A stretch of 64,000 nt of DNA from Trichomonas vaginalis G3 (GCF_026262505.1 NC_067203.1:16070392-16134391), one strand, 5' to 3'. Shown: positions 1-10,629, numbered from the stretch's first letter. Translations and numbers: made by a program. The notes: generated by a model not told the origin, from the sequence alone.

Positions 1-491
1 ATAGAATGAAATCTTCTGAAAAATAATATCACATAAACTCATATTATTTTCTAATATATAACTATTTGATATAAAAATCAAATTCAATGATCTGAAAAGC
101 GAAGGATAAACCTCAAAATTTACGAATATAATGAGTGGGAATAGGCGTAAAGCAAAAATTGATATTTCATATGGTTTTATGATAGATAAGCATTATATTC
201 CCACTCATTATATTCGTAAATTTTGAGGTTTATCCTTCGCTTTTAAGATCATTGAATTTGATTTTTATATCAAATAGTTATATATTAGAAAATAATATGA
301 GTTTATGTGATATTATTTTTCAGAAGATTTTGTGTTCTTCTTCAAAATTTTGCTTTTTTATTAAAAAGAATCTTTACAAAATATACATTTACTTTAATTA
401 ATATTTAAAAACGTGCTCTATCAAAAGTTCCAAAAATTCAATAGTTTAGCTTTTCTGAGGTGTCACTTTTGATGAATTTCTGTTTACAACA
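1..491 (-). mobile_element. Internally deleted end of an rve-type DNA transposon (MITE-like derivative)
   Basis: This is the same family as the 2.4 kb element at 16675-19092. Positions 9-145 and 147-330 form a long, nearly back-to-back inverted repeat matching the inner arms of the full element. The transposase region that should separate them is gone. Positions 331-491 are the reverse complement of the full element's left end, finishing at 491 with its terminal ACAGAAATTCATCAAAAGTG motif (seen inverted). Positions 1-8 match the opposite spacer, so the other end lies to the left of the window. Confidence 0.85.
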
Positions 492-619
492 ATATATACT
501 AGAATATATAGATATGATTAAATTGTATGAAAGATTTTAAACGTTTTTTAATTCTTCACAGTTTCTTAATTTCAAGTTTAAAATGATATATATTAGGATA
601 TCTAGATATGATTAAATTG
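491..619. repeat. Two ~34-bp direct repeats upstream of the transposase-USP gene
   Basis: The stretches at 491-525 and 585-619 are near-identical and share the core GATATGATTAAATTG. They lie about 95 bp apart, between the transposon end at 491 and the initiator at 687. They could be subterminal repeats of an element carrying the downstream gene, or a duplicated upstream control site. Nothing in the sequence decides between these. Confidence 0.6.
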
Positions 620-686
620 ATTGGGTTTCATTATTTATTAATTTTGAACTCTATTTCAAATTTGATAAGATTTTTATATCTTTTAA

Positions 687-701
687 TCACTTCATTTATC
701 A
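687..701 (+). promoter_or_regulatory. Initiator-like element for the transposase-USP gene
   Basis: TCACTTCATTTATCA ends two bases before the ATG at 704. Trichomonas transcripts typically begin at a TCA-type Inr within about 20 bases of the start codon. This supports a start at 704 rather than the upstream in-frame ATG at 608, whose extra 32 residues are hydrophobic and unlike the rest. Confidence 0.55.
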
Positions 702-703
702 AC

Positions 704-2698
704 ATGGATGAACCATGCGATGAAGATATCATCACCAAGATAAAAGAATCCAGAAGGGCGAACATTGTTGTTACTATTACACCTGAGAATTTCGACACAG
801 ATGAAGAGCCATTAAATGAAGAAGAGGCAAAAGAGATGACATTGACCAATCCAATGCCCAGGTTCTCGATTTCAATATTCATCAGGATGCATCCAAAGCT
901 CCAGCTCCGATCATTGTGCAACTTCACATATGAACAGTTGGAATACCTCGCTGACATTATTGAATCCAACTGTGGAAGGGCCAGAAGAGGAAGGAAGGTC
1001 AAATTTTCAACAATCGAGTCTCTCTTCCTCACGCTCACATATTACTGCACATACTTGCCCTATTCAGCATTATGTCCGTTGCTACATATTTCCCAGTCAT
1101 GCTATTCCAAATTAGTTACAAGAACTACCAATGTTGCATTTCCAATCTTTGCGAGCTATTTTCTTCCCAATCACTGTCCACCGTTAACTTCAATGAAGAA
1201 CAAATTTACAAACTTCCCTGATGCTGTTGCAGCTGTAGACAGCACTACAATTCCTTTCAACATTCCTTCGGTAAAGGAAGAGAGGCTTTATAGTTGGGAT
1301 GAAAAAAACCACTGCAACGGTATTAAGCTCCAAGTCCTCGTGTCACCAGATGGAAAAGCCATACATCAAAACGTTGAGTTTATGGCTGCAGTCCATGACA
1401 AGAAGATTTTCGATTTGTCAAAAGTCTCGGATTTTTTGACAGTAAAGCGAGGATTTGATGATTACCAATATCCTGTACTTGCCGACCGGGGCTATATTGG
1501 AATCCAGAAATATCACCTTACTGCCGTGGTGATGAAGAGAAGCCACGAAGAAGCAGACGTTGAACGCAACAACGCCATTGCCCAAGACAGGCAGATTGTC
1601 GAGCGTTTCTTTGCACGTTTCAAGTCATGCTGGTCCTGCATGAAAAATGGTTTTCGAGGTGAGCGCACATCACTTCCTCTGATCATATCAGGTTTAGTCG
1701 GTTTGACAAATTATAACATTGATGGATCACCCCTGAATGATAATGAAGAGTTACTCCTTTTCGAAGATTTTACACCAACAAAGGTTCTTCCTTCAAGCGA
1801 TACCGTCGCTGCTGTTGTTGCACCCTCCATGAAACCATCAAAGCGGAACATCATTGCTGTCGCTCATCAAGCTGTCGATATCATACAGTCATCACAAGAG
1901 GCGAACTACCTTTACCCAATTAAAGGTGGTATTGTTGGTCTTCATAATATGGGAAATACGTGTCATTTGAACGTATGTTTACAGGTTCTGTTCTACATAT
2001 CCGAAGTGAGAACAGAAGTTTTGAAGGTTGCCAATCAGTCCTCTCCCATCGTAACAGAGATGTCAAGTATCTTTACAAATTTGAATTCATTGAAGTCCAA
2101 AGGATTAGTCTTCGTTCCCCATGAACTTGCCACATTACTTGGTAACTCAACATATGAGGCACAAGATTGTGATGACACGATGACAAGATTGATCACAGAT
2201 CTCGCAGAGCAAATACCAGGAATCGGTCAACTCTTCCGAATCACTTACCGTGATAGTGCCAACGAACAAACAAATTGCTACTCGATTCACACCAGAATTG
2301 GAGAACCAGATCTCGATCATGCCATTCAATATCATTTGTCAACTACAAGGAACACATCATGGCCACAATTCTTGACTTTCGACATTCAGAGAGAGTGGCA
2401 GAATGATTCGATTCATCAAGTCATCTTTGACTTCCCGAAAAAGTTGACACTCCCAACAGTCGAAAGGCAAAGATATCAATTGATTGCAATTGTTGCCTAT
2501 TGCAATTTTCATTACGTGGTCTTTTTGCAAAAAAGTGCATATTGGATCATGATCAATGATGAAGTCGCATACTCTGTTCCATCAACAGATATCAATGCAT
2601 TGAAGGGATGCTCAACTGCTGAGATGCCACCTTTATGGTACAAGACTCTCGAACACAAATGGCTCGCAAAGATGCTCATTTATCGAATGGTTCAATGA
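704..2698 (+). CDS. DDE transposase fused to a C19 (USP) deubiquitinase domain
   Basis: A single 664-aa frame. Residues ~60-160 look like the helix-turn-helix region that precedes DDE_Tnp_4-type (IS5/Harbinger-like) transposases. The catalytic core follows with VDSTT (D179), LADRGY (D261) and VERFF (E300). After a linker, residues ~408-640 form a ubiquitin-specific-protease fold: a Cys box GLHNMGNTCHLN (C420), an Asp-rich QDCDDTM segment where USPs have QxDAxE, the FLTFDIQR and FDFPKKL strands, and a His box NFHYVVF (H603) followed by WIMIND (D619). Both catalytic sets look complete; the zinc-binding finger of many USPs is absent. The ORF is unbroken. It could be a transposon-encoded protein or a domesticated host gene; I see no convincing terminal repeats around it. 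Domain calls are by motif; function of the fusion is unknown. Confidence 0.8.
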   Translation: MDEPCDEDIITKIKESRRANIVVTITPENFDTDEEPLNEEEAKEMTLTNPMPRFSISIFIRMHPKLQLRSLCNFTYEQLEYLADIIESNCGRARRGRKVKFSTIESLFLTLTYYCTYLPYSALCPLLHISQSCYSKLVTRTTNVAFPIFASYFLPNHCPPLTSMKNKFTNFPDAVAAVDSTTIPFNIPSVKEERLYSWDEKNHCNGIKLQVLVSPDGKAIHQNVEFMAAVHDKKIFDLSKVSDFLTVKRGFDDYQYPVLADRGYIGIQKYHLTAVVMKRSHEEADVERNNAIAQDRQIVERFFARFKSCWSCMKNGFRGERTSLPLIISGLVGLTNYNIDGSPLNDNEELLLFEDFTPTKVLPSSDTVAAVVAPSMKPSKRNIIAVAHQAVDIIQSSQEANYLYPIKGGIVGLHNMGNTCHLNVCLQVLFYISEVRTEVLKVANQSSPIVTEMSSIFTNLNSLKSKGLVFVPHELATLLGNSTYEAQDCDDTMTRLITDLAEQIPGIGQLFRITYRDSANEQTNCYSIHTRIGEPDLDHAIQYHLSTTRNTSWPQFLTFDIQREWQNDSIHQVIFDFPKKLTLPTVERQRYQLIAIVAYCNFHYVVFLQKSAYWIMINDEVAYSVPSTDINALKGCSTAEMPPLWYKTLEHKWLAKMLIYRMVQ

Positions 2699-3258
2699 AG
2701 AAAATCCATAACATTCTCCTAAGATTTTTTTTAATTTATCTCAATTAAAAATTTTATTATTACCTAAATTAATTTTGTAAACTATTTTTGAATAGTTTAC
2801 AATTTATCCTAATGGGACCCATATGCGGGTTCAATTTCTGGTTTATCATCTAGATATATTATGAAAGCCACTCAAAGGGTGATTGATTTTAGGATGTTCT
2901 TAGAAGATTTTTCGTTCATTTATATTAATTTTGTATTCCCGATTTACATTCACTAGCAAATCAATGCATTTCACACTTTAAATGACAATTAAATTCTAAG
3001 ACATTGCTAGAACTGCAATTTCCATAAAAAGTTTTAGTGTAAATTGCTTAAATAAATAATTATTTTCATTATTTTTCTCCAACAAGCTTGAAAATCAAAC
3101 GAAAACTTTACAAAATACTTATTTACTCATTTGTAAATATAAATTTCTAACAATTTTTATCCTGAATTTAACATAATACTGTATTTCTAAAATTTGCACT
3201 AGTTCATTCCTAATTGATGCTCGGATTTCGGTATTCCATATGTGGTATTACATATTCC

Positions 3259-3323
3259 AATAAAAGGCACTTAATGTGCATTTTCTAATTCAATTAGATT
3301 TGCACATTAAGTGCCTTATTATT
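3259..3323. repeat. Hairpin, ~22-bp arms
   Basis: Arms 3259-3280 and 3301-3323 pair around AGGCACTTAATGTGCA and its complement. The 20-bp loop itself contains the inner palindrome TCTAATTCAATTAGA, giving a nearly continuous cruciform. It may be a solo palindrome or MITE remnant. Confidence 0.8.
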
Positions 3324-3724
3324 AAAATAACTTTAATATGGAATAAGTCGAGTTTATTCCAATATACGAGCTTATGCTCATATGTCGGGTTAAAATCTGG
3401 CGTTTGGCAATGTCGCAAAACGCCGATATGCTAATTCCTAAAAAATTTTTTTTATGAAAAAATTCTTTATTCGCAAAAGGTATAGTATTTGCTCATGTAC
3501 GAACATATGCGAGAAATTCCCAATAAAATTGAGAGATGTATTCTTAAAATCATATGAAATTTAGATATAAATCAAAATTAAATTTAGAAAATTTTGAAAA
3601 AAAATAAAATTCCAAAATAATGTGCAATATAATATGTATCAATTATGGAAGTGATATTTATCATATCCAAAGTCATTTTTTCTGATATCAGTTTTTCTCA
3701 GATCCGTGTTTTGGAACTTTTATC

Positions 3725-3757
3725 GCTTTGGGAGGGCGCTGAGCGCTCTTCCAAAGC
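3725..3757. repeat. GC-rich hairpin, ~15-bp arms
   Basis: GCTTTGGGAGGGCGC pairs with the following copy in inverse orientation, with two wobble-type mismatches and a very short loop. It is unusually GC-rich for this region. Confidence 0.7.
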
Positions 3758-3851
3758 AAAAGAATCCAAAATAACCCGATTTTAAATTTTGAGATCGAAA
3801 TCTCTAATTTTCCCCATATAATAACATACTTTTTAATATAAAAATAGACAT

Positions 3852-3888
3852 TACCAACTTTGCGGATCGAAGATCCGCAAAGTTGGTA
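3852..3888. repeat. Perfect 17-bp inverted repeat with a 3-base loop
   Basis: The arm TACCAACTTTGCGGATC (3852-3868), loop GAA and exact reverse complement (3872-3888) form a perfect hairpin, far above chance for this AT-rich background. Confidence 0.9.
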
Positions 3889-4286
3889 CCTAAAGCGTTA
3901 TAGACTAATCCATGAATGGAAAAAAATAGTTGTGACACTTTTTACAGGCTTATAAATTAACACGAAAAACTATCAAGCAACTATTAGTATTAATATTAAA
4001 CTATATATATTCACTTTTTAAATCATCCCTCCTCTCAAAAGGTGACTAATATGTTTTGAATATAATTTCAATAATAGATCTTTTTCAGATTCAACATATT
4101 GAGTTAATCAAACTTTTCCCCTGGCATTGAAGAAAATTCAATCTTTTAAGACTTGAACTAATCTATTTAGTTATTTTTGCAAAATTCAAATAAACTACTT
4201 GAAACACGCAGTAGTAATATGCTAAAGAAAGTTTATTTATATTAGAAAAATCTATATTGTTTATTCATAATATATAATAAAAGAAT

Positions 4287-7175
4287 CTAATCTTGATTTG
4301 AAAGAAGAGGTGTTGAAGAAGGAATGTTTGGTTCGCTTTTGTTCTTGTTGCAAACAAAGATAAATATAACAGAGACAATACCAACAATAATGAATCCAGA
4401 AACAATGAGCATCACAATCAATGTCTTATCATATTCAACAATGAAATTAACATAAACATTGTTGTTTTCATATACAAATGATGCATGAACAATCTTAGAT
4501 TTCTGTTGAATCTTCGATGGATAAATCGTAGTATTCGTGCAGTTTCCTTCGAATATATGAACTTTCTTCGTTTCATTTATATCATTGATTGTCCAATTTA
4601 CATGAAATCTCTCAATATTCGACAAACTTCCATTGACAAATGGATATTCTGATGTTGTCATCTTCACATTGAAAAAGGCTGTGGAATTTCCAATAATGTC
4701 TACATTTGATTGTCCATAAATAGTCAAATTGTGAAGATGTAAACTATCAAAAGTGACATTTGAATTCTGAGATACCGTTGCATTCATAAGGAAAACTTTT
4801 CCATTTACCTCTTGTTTTGAAATCCTTGATGATCCGAAAACTGTCAGATTTGGCAAGAAAATTTCAGTTGCATTTCCTTGTGAAAAAGAAATTGAATTGT
4901 TTGTCAAATTTTGTTTGACGAAATAAACTTTTTGTAGAGTACTATCCACACTTATTTCTTTGTAACTAGAAACAGGAAGAGGAATGTAACTATCAACAGA
5001 AACAGCTCTTATATAATTCTTATCATTTCCTTGGAATAAATCAACAGGACCGAAATCTTTCCATCCTTTTACAAAGTCAACTCTGAAATCTCCAACAGTC
5101 TGTTCAATAGGAAGAGGAACAGTGTAATTAGTACAACCACAATCACACCTCTGTACATAAATAGGAAGTGTTGATGTGAAAGGAAGAGCGAAAACAAGAT
5201 TTGGCTTGTTTTCACTTGGAATATGATACCTGTATCCATTGATTTGCCAACCATCTTCATGATATTCAACTGTTGGTCCTTCTGGCAAATTTACCTTGGC
5301 AGATTTGAATCCTGTCAAATATTCAATAGTTGTAAATGACAACTCTACATTGTCAGATTCTATTGAAGCTTTTCCTGAAAAATTGACGCAATTAAATGTC
5401 GATTTCAATGAATCTGCCTTGAAATTGCCTTCAACAACTGCTTGTGCATTGTCGAATGTTAATTGACCAAATTCAGTTGAATCTAAGTTAATTTTTGTCA
5501 AATTCTTTCCAATGAAAGTGACACTTGGCTTTTGGAGGCCTTTGAATGATATGAAATCATCCATATCTGATTCTGTATCTATTATTATCTCCTTTGCGGC
5601 TTTTGGAACAATTTTTGACATATCAGAATAATCTGTCAAAGAAAGATATGGTTTTATGCAATCTGTATCATTTGCTGCATAGCAGTATTGAGGGTAAACA
5701 TCAAGAGGTCTCTGTTTCAAGTTAACTCCGATGCAATAATTTTCATCAATTTTATTGCAAACAAAATTAACGAGACTATCATCATTGTTAAATCCATGGA
5801 CATAAGCATCAACAAGTTTAGATGATATGTTATCACATGTTATCTTTGGAGTACAAATTCCATAATAATTGTTATTAATGAGTTTGTTTGCTTCATCGTT
5901 TGTTGGCATTATATCTCTAGCATATTTGAAGTTTGCTGTGAACTTCTCAAGTCCATTTTTGATTAAAACAGATCCATGAATATCAGTATCAAAGAAAACA
6001 TAAAGATTTTCATTGTCATTCATCTGTATTGTATCTATTGTGAACTCAGCATTGATGAATTTGACTGATCTAGGATTAGTTATTAACAAAATTATATTTT
6101 CACCAATTTGAGATGGAGAAACAGTTTTAACTACATTGAAAATACCATTTTGTTGGAGAACAGTTGTTCCATCTGTGATTATCTGTGCTTTATCTGTTAT
6201 TTGGACTGTTAATGCTTGATATGGAACAACATTATCTTTCAAAAGAAGAATTCCATCATTGAAAACATTTAATGTTGAGCTCTGTGATGTTCCTTTAATG
6301 GCATGAAGCTCTGTAGTTCCATTAAAAACTGATAAATAGATCGCATTATCAAGTAAAGTAACAACAGAGTTTCCCGATGTATTTACCCATGGACCTTCAT
6401 TGTATCTACTGTATCCAACTTCAATATTTGAGTTATCAATGACAAATGTATATTTATTTGCTCTGAAAAACTCTTTTGAAGTGGACGCTACTTTCAAAAC
6501 AGAGTCTGTATTGTGGATAATCTGAATATCTGTCTCATAAACTGATTGAATGTAAAAAGTAAAAGAATTCATCGAAATATTCAAAAATTTTCTGGAAACA
6601 CTGATGTTTGTATCCATAACTAGATTGTATATGGTTGACAAATTGACATCGTCTATATAAATGTTGGTGTTCCTTGTTGGAAAATATCCTTGTCCTACTA
6701 AATCTAAGTTTAGAATATCAGTTGAGATGTTATTGAAAAACTGGACCGAATATGCATCAGTAATGAGCTGTTCTGTAGTAATGAAGATCTTCTCAGCATT
6801 AATAAATGTGACATTTTCAAATTCTGTTACATAAATAAAAAGAGGATTCCATTCGGTATCATCGAATCTAACGGTAAGATTATGTATTCCAATGTGTGAA
6901 TGGTATGTATCCATTGGTCTGTCAACTGCAATCATTGAAGTGTTTGAACCAATGAATGATACGGTTTTGTCATGAAACTTGGAAAAATCAATTGCGAATA
7001 TGGAATTTGGTGTATTCAAGATTTCCAATGTGTTTCCATATTGAGTTGCAAATGAATCATAAAATTTTGTTATGTCTGTGATAATAATTTTACTTGAAGG
7101 ACACTCTCCATCGTAATCAGGAGCTTTGATGCAAAAATCTAAGGAATAGGAAAGCGCAAAGAGAGATAAAAACAT
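4287..7175 (-). CDS. Large secreted/type I membrane surface protein
   Basis: 962 residues. The N-terminus (MFLSLFALSYS) is a short signal peptide. The ectodomain is rich in beta-prone residues, Asn and NxS/T sites, with repeated phrases such as NVTFIN and LHNLTIYG that suggest a parallel beta-helix-like fold. A single membrane segment lies near residues 917-941 (LIVMLIVSGFIIVGIVSVIF) and is followed by a ~21-residue tail containing a PLL dileucine-like motif. The family is unrecognised by name, but this architecture is common among Trichomonas surface proteins. Upstream, an initiator-like CAAAATTTCA lies 20-30 bases before the ATG. It is convergent with the transposase-USP gene and has no operon partner. 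The role, possibly adhesion or host contact, is inference only. Confidence 0.75.
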   Translation of the reverse strand: MFLSLFALSYSLDFCIKAPDYDGECPSSKIIITDITKFYDSFATQYGNTLEILNTPNSIFAIDFSKFHDKTVSFIGSNTSMIAVDRPMDTYHSHIGIHNLTVRFDDTEWNPLFIYVTEFENVTFINAEKIFITTEQLITDAYSVQFFNNISTDILNLDLVGQGYFPTRNTNIYIDDVNLSTIYNLVMDTNISVSRKFLNISMNSFTFYIQSVYETDIQIIHNTDSVLKVASTSKEFFRANKYTFVIDNSNIEVGYSRYNEGPWVNTSGNSVVTLLDNAIYLSVFNGTTELHAIKGTSQSSTLNVFNDGILLLKDNVVPYQALTVQITDKAQIITDGTTVLQQNGIFNVVKTVSPSQIGENIILLITNPRSVKFINAEFTIDTIQMNDNENLYVFFDTDIHGSVLIKNGLEKFTANFKYARDIMPTNDEANKLINNNYYGICTPKITCDNISSKLVDAYVHGFNNDDSLVNFVCNKIDENYCIGVNLKQRPLDVYPQYCYAANDTDCIKPYLSLTDYSDMSKIVPKAAKEIIIDTESDMDDFISFKGLQKPSVTFIGKNLTKINLDSTEFGQLTFDNAQAVVEGNFKADSLKSTFNCVNFSGKASIESDNVELSFTTIEYLTGFKSAKVNLPEGPTVEYHEDGWQINGYRYHIPSENKPNLVFALPFTSTLPIYVQRCDCGCTNYTVPLPIEQTVGDFRVDFVKGWKDFGPVDLFQGNDKNYIRAVSVDSYIPLPVSSYKEISVDSTLQKVYFVKQNLTNNSISFSQGNATEIFLPNLTVFGSSRISKQEVNGKVFLMNATVSQNSNVTFDSLHLHNLTIYGQSNVDIIGNSTAFFNVKMTTSEYPFVNGSLSNIERFHVNWTINDINETKKVHIFEGNCTNTTIYPSKIQQKSKIVHASFVYENNNVYVNFIVEYDKTLIVMLIVSGFIIVGIVSVIFIFVCNKNKSEPNIPSSTPLLSNQD

Positions 7176-8694
7176 CCAAATACTTATTTTGAAATTTTGA
7201 GAAGGAGGATCTCTAACAATTATTTTGTCTTCTTATATTCATGTAATCAATATAACGAAATCGAAAACCAAATTCGAAATTGAGAATTTGATAACTACCT
7301 CAAATTTTCTGAAGTATGGGGATCATTATTTCAAATTGAACCATCAATAAAAAAAAGTTGGTTAAAATAAAATGATCTCGTAAATAAATTACTAATTCAA
7401 TGGAAGACTATTTGAGCAAAGACAGATACTGTAACAAGATGAATAAAATTGAACCAATTAAATCAATAATTTTTCAAAAATTAAGAGTTTATTCTCATCA
7501 TCACTCATACATATGTCTAAACAAGGAAGTAAATAGAATTTTATATCCCTCTCTTCTGGATAAGTGCAAACTCTCGATTAATTTTGATTTTTTATAAGTA
7601 TCTTAATATTTAGTTTTGCTTGACACTAAAACACCTTTCTTGGTTGTAAGATATTTAACTATGACATGAAACTCGTCTAGTTTTATTGTTTAATTGAAGC
7701 GGTATGAGCTATGCGCAATAATTTCTAAAAATGATCAGCCAATAGATATGACATAAGAAAATATCTTTGATAGTTGATGTTCTGCATTGAATTTCTCTCC
7801 AATTATAAATCAATTTCGACATCAGAAATCAAAACACTTCAAATTCCGCTGCATACTTAATTTTCGAGTTCAATGATATATGGCTTGTGAACAATCTTGA
7901 AAAATTCGACTCGAAGAAAAAAAAGTATAGTTATGCTTGGAAAGCATCAAATTCAACAACTAGAAACTTGAGATTAGGACATCAAACTAACTGAAGTTAA
8001 TAGAACATTTAGCTAGATGACATATATCTCGCAAAAATTAATTCTGCGAGGATCATCAATAATTTCAATAAATCTAATGTTAAGTGCATAGTACTCGAGC
8101 TCCTCGAATTGCTCATAATGAATGGGCAAATATTAAATAACGAATTTGGATTTTAGGAAAAGTAAGATTTTTATCCTCATAATGAATGTAAAACTACTTT
8201 CTCTCATCTTTCTATTTTAATATTGCTAGTTTTACGTTCAAAAATTGAAGATCAAGAATAAATCAATTTGTTTGGTTTTGTACAGCACATGATTAGGTAT
8301 TTTTATTTGACTGATGTAAAAATCTAATTGTAGGTGGCTTATGCCACATTAGGTCGATTATCAAAGTTCAAAAAATGTTAAATATCTTCTCAATTTAACC
8401 ATAATTATAATGTGCATTTAGTACATCATATACAAGGTCCTATTTTTAAATTAAATCCAAAAAAACGATATGTGTTCAAATGATTCAGAAAGTGACAAAA
8501 TTTATTTTTGTGCGATTTCTTGATTTAAGGTATTGTTACATATTATATAATTTAATTTGTTTTCTTGATCGGCAAGACGATTAACATCATTGAAATTTTA
8601 AAGTGATAGGGACGATTAACTTTTTGTAAACCATTGAAAATTCGAAATTATCTGCATTCAAAATAAGTGATTTTATTTCTGTCAATAATCACAA
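7176..8694. other. Intergenic region without recognisable genes
   Basis: About 1.5 kb of AT-rich sequence between two divergent genes. The only ORF, 65 codons at 7400, has no coding features and I do not support it. A small hairpin GTGGCTTATGCCAC lies near 8333-8346. Nothing else was seen. Confidence 0.6.
8682..8691 (+). promoter_or_regulatory. Initiator-like element
   Basis: TCAATAATCA lies three bases before the ATG at 8695, in the usual place for a parabasalid Inr. Confidence 0.4.
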
Positions 8695-10074
8695 ATGTAC
8701 AAATACACTGATGCTCTACAGATCACCATGGTTATATTCACCATACTTCTTGTTGGTGCAATCTTTGGCTTTATCAAGTTCTTCAGAGAGGATGAAATGA
8801 AAAGAGTTAGAAGATTATTATGGATGATCCCTATCGCAACAACAATGTTCTACGAAATCTCAAGAAGCCCATTCAATAAGGATACATGGATGGTTTTCCT
8901 TCATGGTATAATTATTGAAGCTATTTTACACATAATTGCTTATGCATATGCAGCTATTTATCATCCAAAGCAAACAATCATGGAAAAATTCATACCAACA
9001 GTTATTACACTTACTGAATCAGACTTCTTCTGGTATGGTTTCCCATTCGCACAAGTACTTTTCGATGATTCATACATTTGCTATTCTGTTATTGTTACAT
9101 TCGTTCAAACATTATGCGTTCACTCAATCCATATGATTCTTGTCCTTAGATTCATCCCAGATGCCGTTGAGAAGTTTAAGGCCGCAAATGATCCAACACC
9201 AGAAGAGGAAGTTCCTCTTGGACCAAAGCAACATACAGATAAGGAAGATGATGGAAATGAAGATAACATGGAACTTCATGATATCAAACAGAATGAAGAA
9301 AACGAAAATCAAACTGACGAACAGTCGAATGTTTCAGAAAAGAAGTCAGAAGAACCATCCAAGAAAGAAGAAGCTGAAGCCAAGAAGGATGATGAAGAGA
9401 AATCTCAGAAAGAAGAAGAAAAATCCAAAGATGAAAATAAGAATTCTGAAGAAAGCCAAGGAGAAAACAAGGATGATAAGGAACAGAGTTCAAGCACTCC
9501 AGAAATCAATGTTGAACATGGAAAAGATGACCATCCAGCAGATGTTCCACAGGAAGAAGAAAAACCAGTCAATAAATGGTACTACAGACAATGGCTTATC
9601 GAAATGTACGCATTCGTTAACCAACATAACTTGTGTGCAATTGCTGGTCTTTTCTGGAGCCTTGGTGTAAGCTTTACACATGTTAAAATGCCAAGCTTCC
9701 TCATCATGTTCACTTATGATCTTGAAAAAGCAAGTGTTTGCGCAGGTTTGTTCTCAGCAGGTATTTTCATCGCATTCCATCCATTCAAGGGTGCTCCAGT
9801 TGTTGATGTTATTGCTGCTTGTGTAAATCACTTCATCATCAAGCCACTTCTTGCTATTGCTTTTGGCTATGCACTTGGACTTCCTCATTCTATTGCCAAA
9901 TTCCTTGTATTTGTTTACATCGCTCCAGTAGGAAGCTATGGCTACATGCTTTCTGATCAGGCTGGATGGAAGACATCAATGGTCACATACTCAATGTATT
10001 GGACAATGATTTGTGTTCTTCCTGTTTATCTCATTTGGGCTGCAATCATTAATGCAACTCATATGTTCGAATAA
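8695..10074 (+). CDS. PIN/auxin efflux carrier (AEC)-like membrane transporter
   Basis: 459 residues. The N-terminal half has about four to five membrane helices (roughly 8-30, 40-57, 66-88, 128-153). It includes an AEC-like segment at 109-124 (SDFFWYGFPFAQVLFD) resembling the conserved N-x-GFP-x-x-LF region. Residues ~160-290 are a highly charged, Glu/Lys-rich cytoplasmic loop of low complexity. Residues ~310-452 form five more helices with IIKPLLAIAFGYALGLP, typical of the second AEC half. The family moves small organic anions or signalling molecules across membranes; the substrate here cannot be read. The gene is intact and ends about 40 bp before the composite transposon. The identification rests on pattern rather than search. 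Confidence 0.65.
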   Translation: MYKYTDALQITMVIFTILLVGAIFGFIKFFREDEMKRVRRLLWMIPIATTMFYEISRSPFNKDTWMVFLHGIIIEAILHIIAYAYAAIYHPKQTIMEKFIPTVITLTESDFFWYGFPFAQVLFDDSYICYSVIVTFVQTLCVHSIHMILVLRFIPDAVEKFKAANDPTPEEEVPLGPKQHTDKEDDGNEDNMELHDIKQNEENENQTDEQSNVSEKKSEEPSKKEEAEAKKDDEEKSQKEEEKSKDENKNSEESQGENKDDKEQSSSTPEINVEHGKDDHPADVPQEEEKPVNKWYYRQWLIEMYAFVNQHNLCAIAGLFWSLGVSFTHVKMPSFLIMFTYDLEKASVCAGLFSAGIFIAFHPFKGAPVVDVIAACVNHFIIKPLLAIAFGYALGLPHSIAKFLVFVYIAPVGSYGYMLSDQAGWKTSMVTYSMYWTMICVLPVYLIWAAIINATHMFE

Positions 10075-10119
10075 ACTTTGTTATTAAACTCTTTTTATAA
10101 AATAAAAACATGAAATTAA

Positions 10120-10389
10120 GGGTGCACCCGTATGTACGTTTATTTGAGAGGAGGAGGATTACCCTCTCAATTTTGAGGGATTCGTTAGTTTATTTTCTCG
10201 ATGAATATGCAATAAAATTTGATTTTTACCTTATCAATATACTTCATATAATATACACATGTTCATGTAAAAACTTTTTTCCAAAATCCTCAGGAATTAA
10301 GGGATTTTTGAATTTTAAGAATTTTTTTCGAATTTTTTCGAAAAAAAAATATTTTCAGAACAGCCTTAACGGCTAAGATTTAGGAACAA
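10120..10389 (+). repeat. K2 5'-end fragment
   Basis: About 270 bp nearly identical to the first 270 bp of K2 at 12935 and 58340, ending at GGCTAAGATTTAGGAACAAT. It joins the importin 3' fragment at a short microhomology (AAT/ATTG). The weak ORF across it (10110-10376) is not a gene. Confidence 0.85.
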
Positions 10390-10629
10390 TTGTTTGATAG
10401 CAATAAGATTAATGATGAAATCATTGAATCTCTCATTTTCTCATTAGCAAACTTTGTTTTGCTTTCAAAGAGTGATTTGGAAGAAAGATCTGTATCAAAT
10501 GATGTCTATAACACCATCAAAGGTTATTTCATTAGATTGATGAGTTCTGATGAATCGAAACAGCTTTTATCCGTGGCTTTCTCAAAACAAAGATCAAAAT
10601 TATCGAAATTGCAAAAATTATTACAATAA
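10390..10629 (+). pseudogene. Duplicated 3' fragment of importin-beta-like gene
   Basis: The final ~79 codons match 55802-56038 with essentially one silent difference. There is no start or upstream part of its own: the 5' side is K2 sequence. It is a passenger of the captured segment and cannot make a HEAT-repeat importin. Confidence 0.9.

Larger units (their letters stand above)
2699..4286. other. Gene-free region with three strong hairpins
   Basis: About 1.6 kb of AT-rich DNA with no supportable ORF. It holds three separate inverted repeats (listed individually) between the 3' ends of two convergent genes. No terminal repeats or target duplications were recognised that would make it one mobile element. 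Confidence 0.6.

Noticed and set aside
608-703. Upstream in-frame start of the transposase-USP gene
   Set aside because: The extra 32 residues are hydrophobic and an initiator-like element lies just before 704.
9140-9670. 176-codon Lys/Met-rich ORF
   Set aside because: Out-of-frame shadow of the acidic loop in the permease gene.
10110-10376. 88-codon ORF repeated at 12937 and 58342
   Set aside because: It is the K2 terminal sequence; frame lengths vary among copies and there is no coding signal.
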